Of a DNA stretch of 64,000 nt, positions 12,528-25,881 are shown one piece after another. Below the pieces are notes generated by a model that saw only the letters and a program-made list of their open reading frames with translations, did not search any database and had not been told where the DNA came from. The first letter of the stretch is position 1; the number at the start of each line of letters is the position of its first letter. Source of the DNA: Ascidia mentula (taxonomy: Eukaryota > Chordata > Ascidiacea > Phlebobranchia > Ascidiidae); the NCBI GenBank assembly GCA_947561715.1, contig OX387203.1:8246001-8310000 (forward strand), in the 5' to 3' direction. Position numbers and translations under genes: made by a program.

Positions 12528-13229
12528 GTTGAATAGCAGATTCCCAAACTAGATTCTAAATTTAACAATTATGAAACTATTTGAAATAAAAACAGCATTA
12601 AACCAGTCCTCCATATGCAAGTTTATTTGTTTAAAGACTAATCTTGCAGAAAAGTTGTTTTGGTAATGATAAGCAAAATTGTCAAACGATAAAATTATGT
12701 ACGAAACTTCTCCGTCCAACAACTGGTGCCAGGAATATATTTTTACTACAACTTTATGTCTGAAATGGTGTAGACGTCTCAAAACGACGTACTTTTGGCA
12801 TAAAAGTGGTAAAATTTGCAAACCTCAGCAACGCACGGCAATCTCTTCTGCGGGAAATCAACAAGTGTTCACAGGAGAGGTCAACTTGTAGCACCGATGT
12901 TTACAACGATTCAAGATTACCGACGCCAGGGCAGCGAAAACGACAAAATCTTCAGCGAACTATTTAGATTGCAAATTTAAAATATAAACTGCTGATACTA
13001 AAACACTTTGCATCCAACACCGTCACTTAACATAGATGACACCTCCAAACCGCTTTACCTTTTCAACATCTATGTCCTCACCACAGCTCAAAACACCTTA
13101 AATGATGACGTCACTGCCGAGACCTACTCATATATAGCTGCAATCACGTTACGTGGCGCCAGCGTGTTGCCCATTCATTTAACTGCCTACCGCAGCGCCT
13201 TTTTTGTTCGAGCTCATTCTCAAATTGCA

Positions 13230-13261
13230 CTGATGCAGAAAGCAGTCGTGTTCGAAACGTT
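13230..13261 (+). ncRNA. Weak minimal hammerhead-like core
   Basis: CTGATG at 13230-13235 is followed by GAA (13238-13240) and TTC (13251-13253), which could form a 3-bp stem II. GAA-ACGT-T follows at 13254-13261. The last A of the CTGATGA box is a C, and stem II is minimal, so this is the weakest member of the set. Confidence 0.3.
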
Positions 13262-13664
13262 CGCACATTATGTATACAGCAGCATGCCAGCTTTGGCTTT
13301 TTTGTTTAAATTAATGAACACCATTTTTTTCCACCCAAGTATTTGTGTTTTTATTTCTGCACGCAAATGTTGTATTTTACACAAACAATGCGTAAGGTGA
13401 TGACTGGGTATAAACGCTAATGAGACTGTTGCTCAACCATCATCACGCAATTTCTTGCGATATCTGCTTTGTTTTTGTGAATGGCCGGGGGATTACAATT
13501 TTAATTTAATGGCCAGAACAAGTTTCAAAAGAGCAAGCAAAAGTTAAACTTTAAAACCTCCTCTGTTTGTGTTCCTTCAATGCGCCGTGTCAGTCTCTGG
13601 TATATACCTATAATACTTGCTTGCGCTGTTTTGATGAGAGACTGACTAGTAAACGACTTCATAC

Positions 13665-13704
13665 GCACGAGCTTTCGCGAGCTTGATCTCGCTTCATCAT
13701 GTGC
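13665..13704 (-). ncRNA. Minimal hammerhead-like core with AGCU helix III
   Basis: On the minus strand: GCAC, A, TGATGA, a 5-bp stem GCGAG/CTCGC around ATCAAG, then GAA-AGCT-C and GTGC. GCAC and GTGC would pair as stem I. AGCT is self-complementary, so helix III could form between two molecules. The C that normally precedes TGATGA is an A here. Stem II and the surrounding AGCTTTCGCG and CTCGCTTC words resemble the core inside the foldback at 62026-62188. Confidence 0.5.
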
Positions 13705-15696
13705 AGCACCTATGGCTAAAGACCCGAGATTGACTAGTAAAGGACTTTATTCCCAGGTTTCCCGACGGGAAATAGCCACAGTAATCGTTATTATTAATGT
13801 AGATGTGCACATTGGCATTGCCACATCGAATTCCGAAATTCTGACTCAACGTACATGACGTTGGTACCTACGAAGACCCGGTGTAGGTAGACCGATGGCG
13901 TAGGCCTATGCGTGACATTCAACCAATAAATTTTGGCCGTCACATTATTTCTGAAGATAAAAATGTTATTAATCCATACATTCAGGCCAAATTATCACTG
14001 TCTGCAATGGCACGTTTTAATAAGATTTCTATTGCGCACACATGATCCATTCCGATACACCTGTATGTAGGCTACCTACATTATACTCACTTGTCTTTTT
14101 TCACAAAAACCTGACGTATTGCAACCCTTGCTGAACTTAGCCAATCTCCAGTCTAAACTTGAAAACTATATGAGGTCGATACCGTTAAAGTTCACGAAAG
14201 CAGAAGCATGAATTAATAAACAGATAAAGCTTAAGTCACACGCTCTAATGGGTTTCCAAAACCTGCTACAAAGTGTCTGCTTTTATACAATACTAATTTA
14301 ATTACATTGGGCTGGAACTAATGCATCTAAATTCGTAGCAAAGATTAGCGTGGGTTGTGCAGTTTAGTGCTGATTTTGCAGTACCATCAAACGTGTGTGA
14401 TTTCTATGGTTCCGAACTTATATCATTACTGAGCAAATCCTGTGTCCCGTGTGAACCGTTAAGTGTTAGTTCATATTACAGCGTAAATTACTTCCTCTGC
14501 TTTCGGGCTGCCTGCGTTGCAGTCTGATGTTTGGTCATTTATTCTATTTCTATCAGTTGCCACGTAAACTGCTTACGTAAAAAGGATTGAAGTTACCATT
14601 GCCTGCTTTGTGTCTTCAAATTGGAACATAGTAAGAATAAAATTGTACATATTGATTGAAAGATTAAATAATATTAAAACCAGAAGAAAGTAGATTGCCC
14701 AATTTCAGCCCCAAGGTTCAGGCCTTCAGGGGTCAGGGGTCATAACTCTAAATTGAAGTTTTGAGGTTCATTAAGGAACTCCACGCCAAACCACAAGCGT
14801 TTCTTATTGCGGCATACGTTGCAGAACACACTACCGTATGCATTATAACTTTGTCACGCTCATTAAAATATTACCATCATATTAAACTGCTATAGCAAAA
14901 ATGTAAGTAATGTCCAGATAGTTACTGAATATTTCGTTTATACTTTTTAAAGAAATCTGCCGACAACAAGTGAAGCTAAAATATATGTTTCTTATGTTTT
15001 TTTTTCAGCTCCACGTCCTAAATGATAGCTGCTGGCTTACGTTTAAAGCTTGCTTAGAGGGCTATCGACATTCTACCGTAGTGTATTCAAAACAGGAACT
15101 ACTCGTGCTGATAGCTTTCAATGCGATTAAGTAGTTTCGGTTCTGCTTGCGTAAGTCATCAACGTAAGTTATATCACGGTTTCAAACACAACATTATAAC
15201 GGTCATCTTGTCACATATGCTTCATACGTCTATTGCCATATAACTAAATCACTTGACCGAAGGTCAGCGCAGTGAGCACCGATTTTAGTCCAATGCATTT
15301 TTGGATTTCCTTGGCTCAAAACTTTATACATTAAAAAGTTCTGTTTGTCACGTCCAATTATTGATTATTGTAGTTCTGGGACAATTTAATGCAACTTGCA
15401 ATGTATCGCTTTATAAGAATATCCTGCAGCTGAACAGCATAACTGTCCCAGCAACGTGGTATACGTAACTTAAATGTGTCACTGCATTGATGTGGATGCA
15501 TACTTTCGTATTTTTTAGGCGACGAAGTTCGTCCAAAATGATGTCACAGGAATCTCCAAGATTGCACCTAAATTTGCCAGCAGTGCTAATCTCGTCGTTT
15601 CTGTGCATTTTACCTCGGAAACATTTTTTCATAGCTAGGATTTGAAAAAAATTTGTAGCCTTTAACCGTTATCAGGCGAATCCTGTTTTATCGCAG

Positions 15697-16400
15697 CAGG
15701 TGGTTTATTGAATGTTTTACATGGGACGATATCCAGAAGGTCTTTCCAGGTGCTTGTTATATGTACTGGCTCAAGTGTCGCATGGCTCTTTGTTTAAACG
15801 AAACCGTTTAACTGAGTCCACAGGAGGCGCATTTAAAACGAAACTGAGTGACAATACAGTTTCTCAGACAATCACGATTTGCATTCAGTTTGGGGATATA
15901 AGCTTGTGGTTGTGGACAATGCAAAAATTCTTATAGAGCAGTGGTTCTTAATCGTTTTTCTTGCCCGTACCCTTCCAAATCACCAACCAGTTTATGCCTA
16001 TGGTATTTCCTGTGTTTACAACATTTAATACTGCTGGAAAAACATACTCTTTGTAGTTACATGCTCATTGCTTGGAAGGTCCTTTACCTGAAGGTTTCTC
16101 CTAACTTTGGTTTTACCCCCTCGAAGTTTCACATTGCATCATTCCGGAAAAATCACAGCAATTTGAATAAGAATACTGATGGTTAGCAGGTGGTTTACTG
16201 CACTTTTTACATAGGACGATAACCAGAAGGTTTTGTACGTTAAATTTCGTCATTACGACATACCACGCTTACCAGGTGCTTTGTTATACTGGCTCAAGTG
16301 TTGCATGAAGTTTTCTCCCAACTTTGGTTTTACCCAGTCGAAGTTTGACATTGCATCATTCCGTAAGAATCACAGCAATTTGAATAAGAGTACTGATGAT
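15697..16400 (+). repeat. Diverged tandem duplication, unit about 490 bp
   Basis: GCAGGTGGTTTATTGAATG at 15697 recurs as GCAGGTGGTTTACTGCACT at 16187. The following ACATGGGACGATATCCAGAAGG and TGGCTCAAGTGTCGCATG segments recur as well (16213 and 16281 onward). The later part, AACTTTGGTTTTACC through AATTTGAATAAGA, is present at about 16100-16175 and again at 16320-16391. A hAT-like end (15939) lies inside the first copy only. No coding role is seen. Confidence 0.6.
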
Positions 16401-16480
16401 GTCGTATAGGCGAATATATATATATTCTGTAAACCAGTATCTTGGATGATTGTGTAATAATCTATGTAAGTCCTAGTAAT
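16386..16480 (+). repeat. Dispersed repeat, first copy (second at 18895-18985)
   Basis: The stretch beginning TACTGATGATGTCGTATAGG, with ATTCTGTAAACCAGTATC and TTGGATGATTGTG, recurs about 2.5 kb away at 18895-18985 in the same orientation with small changes. The second copy ends a few bases from exon 6 of the DNase I gene. Both copies carry TGATGA but no GAAA box was seen, so no ribozyme claim is made. Confidence 0.55.
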
Positions 16481-17877
16481 CATGTAATTTTAGTACATAC
16501 GATACCAAGACCATTCGAAGTTCAGTAGGAGATCTGGTATACTTTACATCAGCATTTCCATATAAAAACAGCGGTAATTCCCAACCGTCAGTGACGTACG
16601 TCATCGCAAACGTCTATGGAGACAGTTCGTGATCCAGAAACAATGTGATGATGTAAGGAATGTCCTTGCCGGGGAAACCAGGAGGATAATACAAATCATA
16701 TTTCTTTGGGAAATTGGGATGAGATCAACACTGACACGAGAGTCGTATGTCACGCAGTTGTGTAAATATTTTATAAACCTCCAGCGAGGCCAACCAGACT
16801 GTTTTTTTTTCGAAATGACGTGAGCTATACATAAACGTGGGGGTGTACGTGCCATTTATACACAAACAAAATGATACGGAAGACGTTTTACAGACATCGT
16901 GTCTGTCGTTTATCTGTCACATAAGATTTTAGCTCGCCACACTTAATTTTTTACAACAAAAATAAATATATAACTTAACATAACCCCGACATTCAGATAA
17001 AAACTGTCAACATGCACGCTGCCAGCTGTGATTTGTCTGTCGCAACCTTCAAGCCATGTGTGAATGTCTGTGTAATTGTTACCTTTGTTCGTTTAACATG
17101 GTAAAATGTACCGTCTGTTATGCAATGTCATTCTAATGACAATTACAAAAGCATTTAGAACATGACATCAGACTCTTGATGTTGCATGCGAATGGTTTTA
17201 GCGTATTCTGGCATTCCTAACTTGGCTCCAAAAGATTCATACATTCAAGCTTTCAAAGCTTTTAATGCATAACGTGTGCGCGAAACGTGTTTTTAAAATT
17301 TTCAAAACGGTCGATGGAAAACGGACAAAGCCTAGAAAAACTACAAAGAATGTGAACAACAATTGTAAAGGAGTGGTTATAAAAGAGTGCAAAAAAAGTA
17401 TTATATAAGTGATTATGACCAAAATACCCGTCACAAATTATATTTAGTAACGTTACAAATAGCAAATTTAACTCCACCGGAAACAATGAATGGCTGTCAG
17501 TCACGTTCCTTATACAGCAGTCCCAAATAAGCCAAAACCCCTGAGTTGGAAGACAACTAATTTATACAGGATATCATCACAATTTGAATAAACGCATACA
17601 AATAAAAAAAACTATACACAAAGGGCAGTGGCTACGCCATTAGTAAAAAGATAATATCGATTGTAAATGAGCTTAACTTTGTAAAGTGTGTTTAAGTACT
17701 AAGGGCATAATAGATGTCACACATTTAAGGACTCGACTTTTTCAAAGTCCTTGTTGCCACATCTTAAAACTGCGCTTTTAACAAATTACGTAAAAGTTAT
17801 TACATGAATTGCATCCACACAATATAACAGCCAAGTATTTGAGTCAACCGCGGATTGGAGAAGTTTCGTGATAAATG

Positions 17878-20800
17878 TTAATAGATAGTAAATTCCACGG
17901 GATAGTGGTCGCTTATGTCCTTCGCCTGAAATATACAACAAAGATTCACATGCATGCGATTTCTCGTTTAGAATGCACGTCTTGTGATATTTGCTCGTCT
18001 CAAGTGTGGCTCATGCACACATTTTAGTGATTTGGTCGAATTGGGCCCAGGAATCTACTGAAAAGAATTAGATGGCAGGGAATTTCCCGCAACAGCTTTG
18101 ATGTCAATACTTACAAAAACTCCGTGGACAAACGTGTTTTGTTATGACGATACGGATGACTGAATAGTAGTGCTCCATAAACTTTGAGGCAGGATGTTAT
18201 TGAAGGGGTAATGGTAATGTATTCAAAAAAGGTTAATGAATTCGTGAAGCGCTAAAGTCGACATGAAAGTTCGGCGCAGGTAATTTCGTGAACGCATGAT
18301 TCTGCGTGGCAATAAACTTTCCAGTGTAAGTCACAGGCTGTAACGAACCCGTAAAAATAATGGGCTTAACTTTCCCGCCAAAAACTTTTAATGAATAGAG
18401 TCGATTGATGCCGGGTGTGGTTATATGGGGAATGCCGCCAAGTCAACAATTCGTGCTTGCCAACCGTGATTATCAGTGTTTGCACTTGCTTTCTCATTGG
18501 AAAAAACACATTTCACGACTTGTTAATGTTTTACCAACTTACACAAAATTACAAAATGTCCAAAAATACTTCAAGCGCGAAAATCCGTTACCTGAACCCA
18601 TATAGGTTTTTAAACTGTTATATGTCGTGACAAATTCACCAACTAACAATAATTTGGTAAAAATATTCGTTAACAATGTATACATTGTTCCGACTCATCA
18701 GGTCTCGTCAGTGCAGCTGGTGACTGACGACGATTGTATAAGCCAGACTGGGTACGAACTAACCGAGACGAACCGTAAGAGACCATACCATGGTGTGCGT
18801 TGTGTAAAACATTTGAATATAATTTACCAGCAGACATTGCACTTAATACTAGAATCGGTAAACACTAACTAAGGATTCTATTTAATTAAGAATATACTGA
18901 TGATGCCGTGTAGGCAAAATATATAAATTCTGTAAATCAGTATCTTGGATGATTGTGCATTAATCTATAGGTTAGTCCTAGTAATCACTTATTACTTACC
19001 AGTTCCTCATTCAGCTCGTACTCCAAGTCGTATCGAAATATTTTAGCGCAACATGAGTTGCTTTGCAATGTGTCACCGGCGATCACCACCCTGTAAATAA
19101 AATCAAAGGTTGATCAAATATTTCTTTGGCAAGTCTTTAGGAAACACTGGTTTCACCAAAAAGACTTCTCGAAAACTTATCCAATCAATTATAACCCAAA
19201 AGGTAAAAGCAAGTATGATAGAAGGCGTAATTTTTTCAGCAATAATCCTTTTATATGGGGATGGGGAAGCTGAATAAAAATGTGAAACAAGACCAAGCAT
19301 GAACAACAACGTTCATCTTGTCTTGCTCCACACGACACCTTTTTGAATTCTTTCAATAAATGTTTAAGCACAAGCGGGCGCTGTGAGACGAGATTGCATG
19401 TCAAGTCGATGTTGTCTCGACGTAAAATAAAAAAAGTGAAAAAACAAAAAAAAAAAAGATGTTAAAAAAAAGGGATTGTCTCGACTTATCAATATCAATG
19501 GAATGTCTTAGAACTTTGCTTTGATGTAAAATGCATCAAAGGCTGGCAAAGTTTGAGTCTTTCCTAAACATTTTAAGCGAAAATAAAGCAGTTCTTTACA
19601 AGGTAATATAACCAATATAGTTCTTAAATTGTTCTTCACCATTCTTTGAGAATCGTTTTAATTTTACTAACTTGCAGTTATTTTAAAATTTGTTTCCTTT
19701 TGAGAAATAAATACATCAAACTTTCTCAATTTCAATCTATATTACTTTGGTGCAACTGGTACAACAGTATTTTTTATTCAAATGAGAGTCGAACCACTCG
19801 ATTTGATATTGTTATGATTTAATCCCTTCAATCAAGTCTTACGCACAAAACGCAAGGTATTGTTCCACAATCACTCCCAAAAATACCCTACATCGTCCAC
19901 ACACCAACCTGTCATATGCACAGTCTGATTTTCCGACTGTGGTGTCGGCGTCATCGTCAATCAACCATTTAAACCGGGGGTCTGTCCTGAGCTTAATTTC
20001 TTTCCAATCTCTGCTTCCAACATACGAACAATCGGCGTTGAAATCACCGGCTATCACCGCGTCCTTCAAAAAAATGTGTCGTTGCGTTTGACGCAATATT
20101 GTGTTGGTTGCTGGTCTTATTACATAGAAAAACATCTGTGGTTTAACGAGCAGAAAAAAATAGTTATTTTTCTTTCCAGTTAAACTTATAAAAAGTCTCA
20201 TTGAAAAACGAGCAAAAAAATTCAGTGCATATATCATGGCATTTATTCGCATTGGGCCGCTTTGTTTAACCATATAATATCAACAAATTTAGGTTTCTGT
20301 AGTTATACCCACCGGTCCGTATCTCTCAATAGAATTATCGTACACAACAACCAAATTGTCCAATTCCTCCACTGCGTCCGATGGTTTTGCGTGTATGGGT
20401 ATAAACGTGAACTCTTGTTGTCGTCCTTATGACACAGTAGAAGTATTAGTGCATTGAGCGATTTGGTTTGTTTATCACGTTTAAACTTTGGAACAAAAAG
20501 GCAACAAACATGTTTATCTTGAGGAAAGTCGGCTGAATAACGACCGAAACGTTGAACATTATAAATAGTTTTTTTTTCAAGTCAGCATTTTTGGTTTAGT
20601 TAACAATATGCCTGGCAGCATTAGCAACAAACGACAAGACGTAAGTTGTAAAATTCGGTAAAAAGTAATTTTTATCCTTACTGACAATGCGAAAGTACCC
20701 AAATATTCAAATTTACAAATTCATGCAAATATAAAATAGATTTCGGTTGGTAGTGTTATAATGGCATGCCATCAAGCACACCATAATTGGCAAAACAAAA

Positions 20801-22122
20801 GGTATGCAATTACCCCTAATGTAATGGAAAAACATGCTTTTTGGTATGGGTATGTCTTACGGTGAAACAAAAAGATAGGATACGACATTCTTACCGACTT
20901 TCTTGACCCTTCCGAATCTAACCACTATTGGTTCTCTCTCGAAAACGTCAAATTCGTCAGGGCTTTCGTAATCGCTTATAACCTTCAGCTTGTCTTGCCT
21001 TAAAAACAAACTCAGAATTAATCCCCAGCACTCCAGGATATGTGGTCTGCAGACAGGCGACCTATTAAGGTATGTTAGTACAATTGGTGTCTGAAGACGA
21101 CACTGACGTTTCCACATTTCGGTGGCTTTGATGTAACTATCAATCCCTTGGATACCCAGCTCGGTACAAACCTCTGGTGTTAAACTATGGTCAGTCATTT
21201 TTAATTCATTTATTGCTTTGAAGAGTTCGGTGAGATGGAAGTGCATTGTCTGCAACTCACTATAGTCATTTAACCATAGTTATTAAATCACATAATCTTT
21301 CCTATGTCTCAAACACAAGTCTTTGAAAGTACATTACCAACAAAAACGTTTATTCGACTCTTTTGACACTTGTTTACCTGAATATAAAGCCGTATTGTTC
21401 CTTGCTCGACGATCTTCCAGTTCGTTCGCTTACAATGTGGTCGTAACGATCTCCGTATTCCTGATTAAGTTGAGCCACTAAGCTCGGAAAAGCAGTTTGT
21501 TTTGAATCGCGGATTTCCTGTATCACCACCAAGTCGTATCGAGACAAAATCTACGAAAAACAGTATTTACCTAATATGTTATACATCTAGCATGTGGCCG
21601 GTTTGGGAGCTGATTTGGATTGTTTTGTTACACAAGATGGCGCACCATAAAATCTATAATGAACAATTTCACTTACCATTGTAATTAAAGTGAACTCTAT
21701 TGCTTGCCTTTAAGAGTAAGCTAAAATTTCAGTTGCTTTTTTAAGTTTCGCATATATATTTTTTTATACGTTTTTCAAAAAGTTATGCCAAAGTTTAAAC
21801 AGTTTTTAATGGTAGGACTCTTGCCTATCAACAATAGGTATAGTGGGTATACTATGTTGTATGCGTTTAAAAGGTAATAAATATAGCAAACCTTTACAAA
21901 CAACAGGCAAATAGTCAAGGCTGCAAATTTATAAATTCTTACCTGAACTAGGTAGTGCATCACATCTTCTTTTCTGGACTTGCTCTGTCCAAACACCTGC
22001 ACATTGAAGGCCCCGACAAGAAGACGTTCGTCGCAATCACCCTCACAGAATTCCTCGTCAGTGGCAGCCAAGGTCGTACAAACCAGCAACCACAGCATGC
22101 ACGAGTACATCACCAAGTTCAT
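17878..22122 (-). CDS. Secreted deoxyribonuclease I family endonuclease
   Basis: Exons: 22122-21943, 21550-21378, 20998-20895, 20413-20313, 20063-19909, 19090-19000, 17925-17878. All junctions are in phase and give 283 residues, close to the roughly 282 of vertebrate DNase I. Residues 1-20 (MNLVMYSCMLWLLVCTTLAA) form a signal peptide. Family landmarks follow in order: AFNVQVFG, VVIQEIRD (metal-binding Glu), RSSSKEQYGFIFR, FIPIHAKPSDAVEE (catalytic His), AGDFNADCSY, WLIDDDADTTVGKSDCAYDR, and the terminal SDHYPVEFTI (second catalytic His). No key residue appears lost. DNase I enzymes cut extracellular DNA using Ca and Mg ions. Whether this is the DNASE1 or a DNASE1L ortholog is not decided here. 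A hammerhead-like core (20519-20553) sits in intron 3. Confidence 0.92.
18895..18985 (+). repeat. Dispersed repeat, second copy
   Basis: Copy of the sequence at 16386-16480 (CTGATGATGCCGTGTAGGC, CAGTATCTTGGATGATTGTG, GTCCTAGTAATCAC). It lies in the last intron of the DNase I gene, just beyond the donor of exon 6. Confidence 0.55.
20519..20553 (+). ncRNA. Minimal hammerhead-like core in a DNase I gene intron (opposite strand)
   Basis: TGAGGA is followed by GTCG (20528-20531), a loop, CGAC (20541-20544) and GAA-ACGT-T (20546-20553). TGAGGA fits the hammerhead CUGANGA box at its variable position, but the base before it is T, not C. Flanking GTTTAT and ATAAA could pair as an outer part of stem I. 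ACGT is self-complementary. Confidence 0.45.
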
Positions 22123-25100
22123 GATTGCAGGTCAGTGCGTAACAGTTGTTTAAATTAGAAAATTATACAAATAAGACCAAACAGGTGCAACACTGCTGTG
22201 TATAAGGGTATAAGTTCGATTCACATGTTTATATTACCCCAATGTTGTGTACAAAACAATATTGGCCTTTGCCAATTTACCAGCGCTTACATTGCAAAAA
22301 CTGTAACTGAAACAGTAACTGACAATCCAGTTCGTCTGCAAAAGTGATGTCACAATTGTCAATTTACTGTTATACTTGCTGTAGTTCCAAACTTCAAAAT
22401 GGTGTAACAATGTTGACTATTATGAGCGCTGATAAGTTAACGGTTGTAATCCATTACAAAACTTAAGAAATTCTAGCATTTTTACTCTCTTGTCGCCAAC
22501 AACTACCCATTCAACCAGAATGGAAAGGATGCTTTTCTGCCCAGCCTGTTTACTGCAACATTCTGCATCGATCATAGATAAAATTCATCCACAAATCCTG
22601 TGTGTGAATGTCATGCAGAAAAAGGTTGAATGATTCACAAATTCACAATGATAAAGCTGATCATTGTACAAAGTTGTTATCTGACTGCGTGTCATGCACA
22701 GCAAACAACAGAGATATAATGGCGTTTGCAGAGCCAAGTTGTGAATCAACCCCAAGACGCACTTCCTGCATACAGTGCACGGTATGAATTGCTTTTTTAA
22801 AAGAAAGGTCAACATTCAAACATGCCAACACAACTTGCGCGCAACTATCAAGTTTTGGCTGCTTTTTGTTTTTTTCAGTGGCCTGTGATCTTAATTTTGC
22901 GTTGCTCATGATACAATCAAAACCGAAAAACGGTTTCAAGTTGCTGATAACATCATTTTGCTTTGACTGTCTATCCATAAATTCGTGGCAAATCCATTCT
23001 TTACCTCTAACCTGTTACGTTTTGTCTTGCCTGTTGCTCAACACACGCCCTCAAGGAAGCGATGCGCTCTCTTCTATCTTCGAAGTAAACAGTTGAAATC
23101 ATCGCTACACCAGCAGTTAATCATTAAACAGGACAAAGCGTCATTACCTGATGTACTGATATGAGTTGCCATCATAAGTTACGTCTTTTATGGCAAACAT
23201 TTATGGTCTTTTGAAGGGACGTAGCGCTTATAAAACTGGTATAATTGTGTGTACGATCAGTTACTGGAATTACTCATCTCTCCGGCAACAACAGCAAAAG
23301 ACTGTCACTTCCCTTTCCTCTTACTGCTAGGCCTTGGTATGAAACTGACGTTGCCCATACACATGACATTCATACAGTGACATGACGTTTGTTTATCACA
23401 CTGTTTTAACCATTTTAGAGCCACAGAACACTTAAAATAATTTTGCGGAACACCAAACGAAATTTTACAATGATGCAATAAAATAAACAACAGAACAACA
23501 ATTTATTCATCTTTAGTTTTTATCAGTGCGATTGTTAAAGTAATAATAAGTTTCCTATTTGCAAATTCACTTGTTCATTACTGTAAGCTCACAAATTCAA
23601 TACTGTAAGACAAGCTAAGCTCAAGCTCATACTATATATACACCGGTTGAAAATCACTGGCATAATATACATTCAGTAATTATTGGGCAGCCTGTAGCAC
23701 CACACATGTTTCCCAACTTAATTCTTCACACAATTGGAGCTTTCCTGCAGAACTCACAGTCTTCTGGCATCCGACTCGACGACAGATCTTTGTTTCAGTC
23801 AAAAATGCAAATCCAATCTGCTTATGCACCTCATATACTCTAATGCATCATATAGGCTTGCCTACTATCCGTTAGACTTTAATCTAGCAGTTGCATTGAT
23901 CAAATTAGGATTAAGTTATAACTTATCCTATAGGATCCCGTGCATTCGATGTGCTCGAATATAGACTAGGCAAAAGTAAATCAGTAACAGAATATTAACC
24001 GCCCGGCTCCCAGCGTTTATGCCGGGCGCTGCTGATCATGTTTAAACGAAATTTACACTATTCGACCTAACTTTAAGCGAGAGAATATGTTTTGAAGTAA
24101 ACGACACACTTGTTTGGTCAGAACATCGTCCACAACGAACCAAATATATGTACGAGGACTTTATCATTGCCGCGCTACATCATAGAACACGCCTTTCTTC
24201 AGTTATAGTAAAACAAAGATGTTTCGTACTGTGCTAACCAGACGACCGAACTGGTGTTGACAAACGAGAAGTCAACAAAAACAACGATTACTCATAATAC
24301 CCTCCTGCCAGGAATGTTTACAAGCCGTGGACTGGTTTAACGGCGTCAATCGCTTATTCCTATATTGCTGACAATGTCAAACCTTGGCCTCAGTTACGTC
24401 AAATGCATCAATACCTTTGCAAGCCCACACCTGTTTTCTCTGAACAACAAAAGTGCTATGTCTGCAGTCGGTGCCCTTTCGAAACAATTAAATGTGTTTT
24501 CAAACGTTCGAATGGCGCCTCTTACTAGCGGTGCTTTTTATCACGTAGACAAGTGCTGACGTCACGCGAGCCTGGATATAGGCTTGTGATGCACAGCACT
24601 GCCCGTTGTCCGGTAATTACCAAGCGGGTAATCTGATGTCTTGTAATTCCGTTTTATAAATTTGGCGTTATGCATTACTTTAGCTTTTATGGCAGAATTA
24701 CGTTCAACTTGGGGTTTTCCAGCATGCTGTTGTCTTCTTCTTTGGTTCTCATGTCTTTACGCCACAGGAAACTATACAGTATATAAGATACGTTTGCGTT
24801 AAGTCACGCGTTATGAACAAGTCTTGATGGCCCAGTCGTAAATTCTTGCGGAATTTTTTGGAGTATGATGTTGCTGTTTCATACACTCATAAGATTGCCC
24901 TAAGTTGGCTTATGTGCATGGATACAAGGGTATGCAATGCAACATTTACTCGCCAATAATTAAAATTATGTGATCTTCGTATCCAGACAGGTTGCAACGG
25001 TTTTTGTCAGCAATTATTAACCACAGTTACTACGAAGAATATCATTTCAACAAATATGTTCAAACTTCCATTGCTCTTAACGCTTGACCGTTCTAACGTG

Positions 25101-25287
25101 AAATATGTTGAAATAGAAATTTATGATTCTACTTTGTGGAAATCTGTTTTACGTGGGTATTCGTAAAGACTATTCAAAGGCGGTTAACTGTTTTAGTCGG
25201 GCGTGCTAAATGAAGCGCATCAACCGATGTTGAAATGTCAAACAAACTCAAAATAACATAACAGCGGATGAGCCATAATAATCAATG

Positions 25288-25340
25288 AGCTGCAGGCAGT
25301 GCAGCACACTTTTTCGACCTGTAAGGTCTCATCGGTGCAG
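25288..25340 (-). repeat. Decayed copy of the hammerhead-bearing element
   Basis: On the minus strand this reads CTGCA, CCGATGA, GACC-TTACA-GGTC, GAAA, a stem III with AGTG and CACT, then GCC and TGCAG. The layout matches the intact copy at 2132-2191. Two functional positions differ: CCGATGA in place of CTGATGA, and GCC in place of the GTC cleavage triplet. Stem I (CTGCA/TGCAG) and stem II are kept. Confidence 0.65.
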
Positions 25341-25410
25341 AGTCGACTGTATGCCTAATCAAGGGCCAATTTATGATAGAATTTAGGGGTCGTCTTTCCG
25401 ATCCAAACAC

Positions 25411-25881
25411 TCAGGACCTATACAACACAAATATAACATTTGCGTCCAGCACTTGGTTATTTCTGTAAACTTTATTTCGATATTCTTGTCTTTCCATGAG
25501 GTTTCCGAGGTGCCCATACGAAGGTGCCACTTGCCCCATTTTTGTCGTTATGAAAGCACAGCAGAGACAACGACACGGATATGACTGTATAATTTCTCTG
25601 GGAATGATAAATCTGATGCAATCATTACATTTATATAGTGTACACAGATTTCGACAATTTTCAAAGTGCTGCATAATGCATGGGTACTGCAGACGAGGTA
25701 ATGACATATCATGGAACAATCGACTGATTAAAGACAAGTTTGTCAAACGAAGCAATTTGTGCTTTCTGACACAACCAACTGCCTTTCCACTGCAGTACCA
25801 CAAACATGTAAAACAGGTTTCTCTTGTGGTTATTTCAAAAACATGCTTGTCGCAGTAGCCGTTACGCCTTTAGCTGTCATG
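25411..25881 (-). CDS. Cys-rich ORF of unknown family, possibly one exon of a secreted protein
   Basis: One reading frame stays open for about 150 codons. It carries at least 14 cysteines in clusters: ETCFTCLWYCSGKAVGC near the start, then PCIMQHFENCRNLCTLYKC, NDCIRF, and YPCRCLCC. An early C-x-G-like stretch and a late C-x-C-x-x-C-like cluster recall cystine-knot hormones and antagonists, but the spacing does not match any subfamily I know. The first ATG is internal (25803), and there is no signal peptide in this segment, so an upstream exon would be needed. It could be a chance ORF: a comparable ORF lies on the opposite strand over the same bases. Confidence 0.25.

Larger units (their letters stand above)
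12528..17877. other. Intergenic stretch between the IAP and DNase I genes
   Basis: No exon could be supported here. The IAP promoter should lie just right of 12527, and 12549-12821 contains short minus-strand reading without family resemblance. The stretch holds two hammerhead-like cores (13230-13261 and 13665-13704), a diverged tandem duplication (15697-16400) and a dispersed repeat (16386-16480). The 130-codon ORF at 13008-13400 has no domain signature and overlaps one of the RNA-like cores. Confidence 0.5.

Noticed and set aside
13008-13400. 130-codon plus-strand ORF
   Set aside because: It has no domain, no homology that I recognise and no splice context, and it overlaps a hammerhead-like core; it is likely a chance ORF.
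25496-25858. 120-codon plus-strand ORF opposite the Cys-rich ORF
   Set aside because: Both strands are open over the same bases. The plus-strand product shows no domain, and the minus-strand one is only slightly more protein-like.
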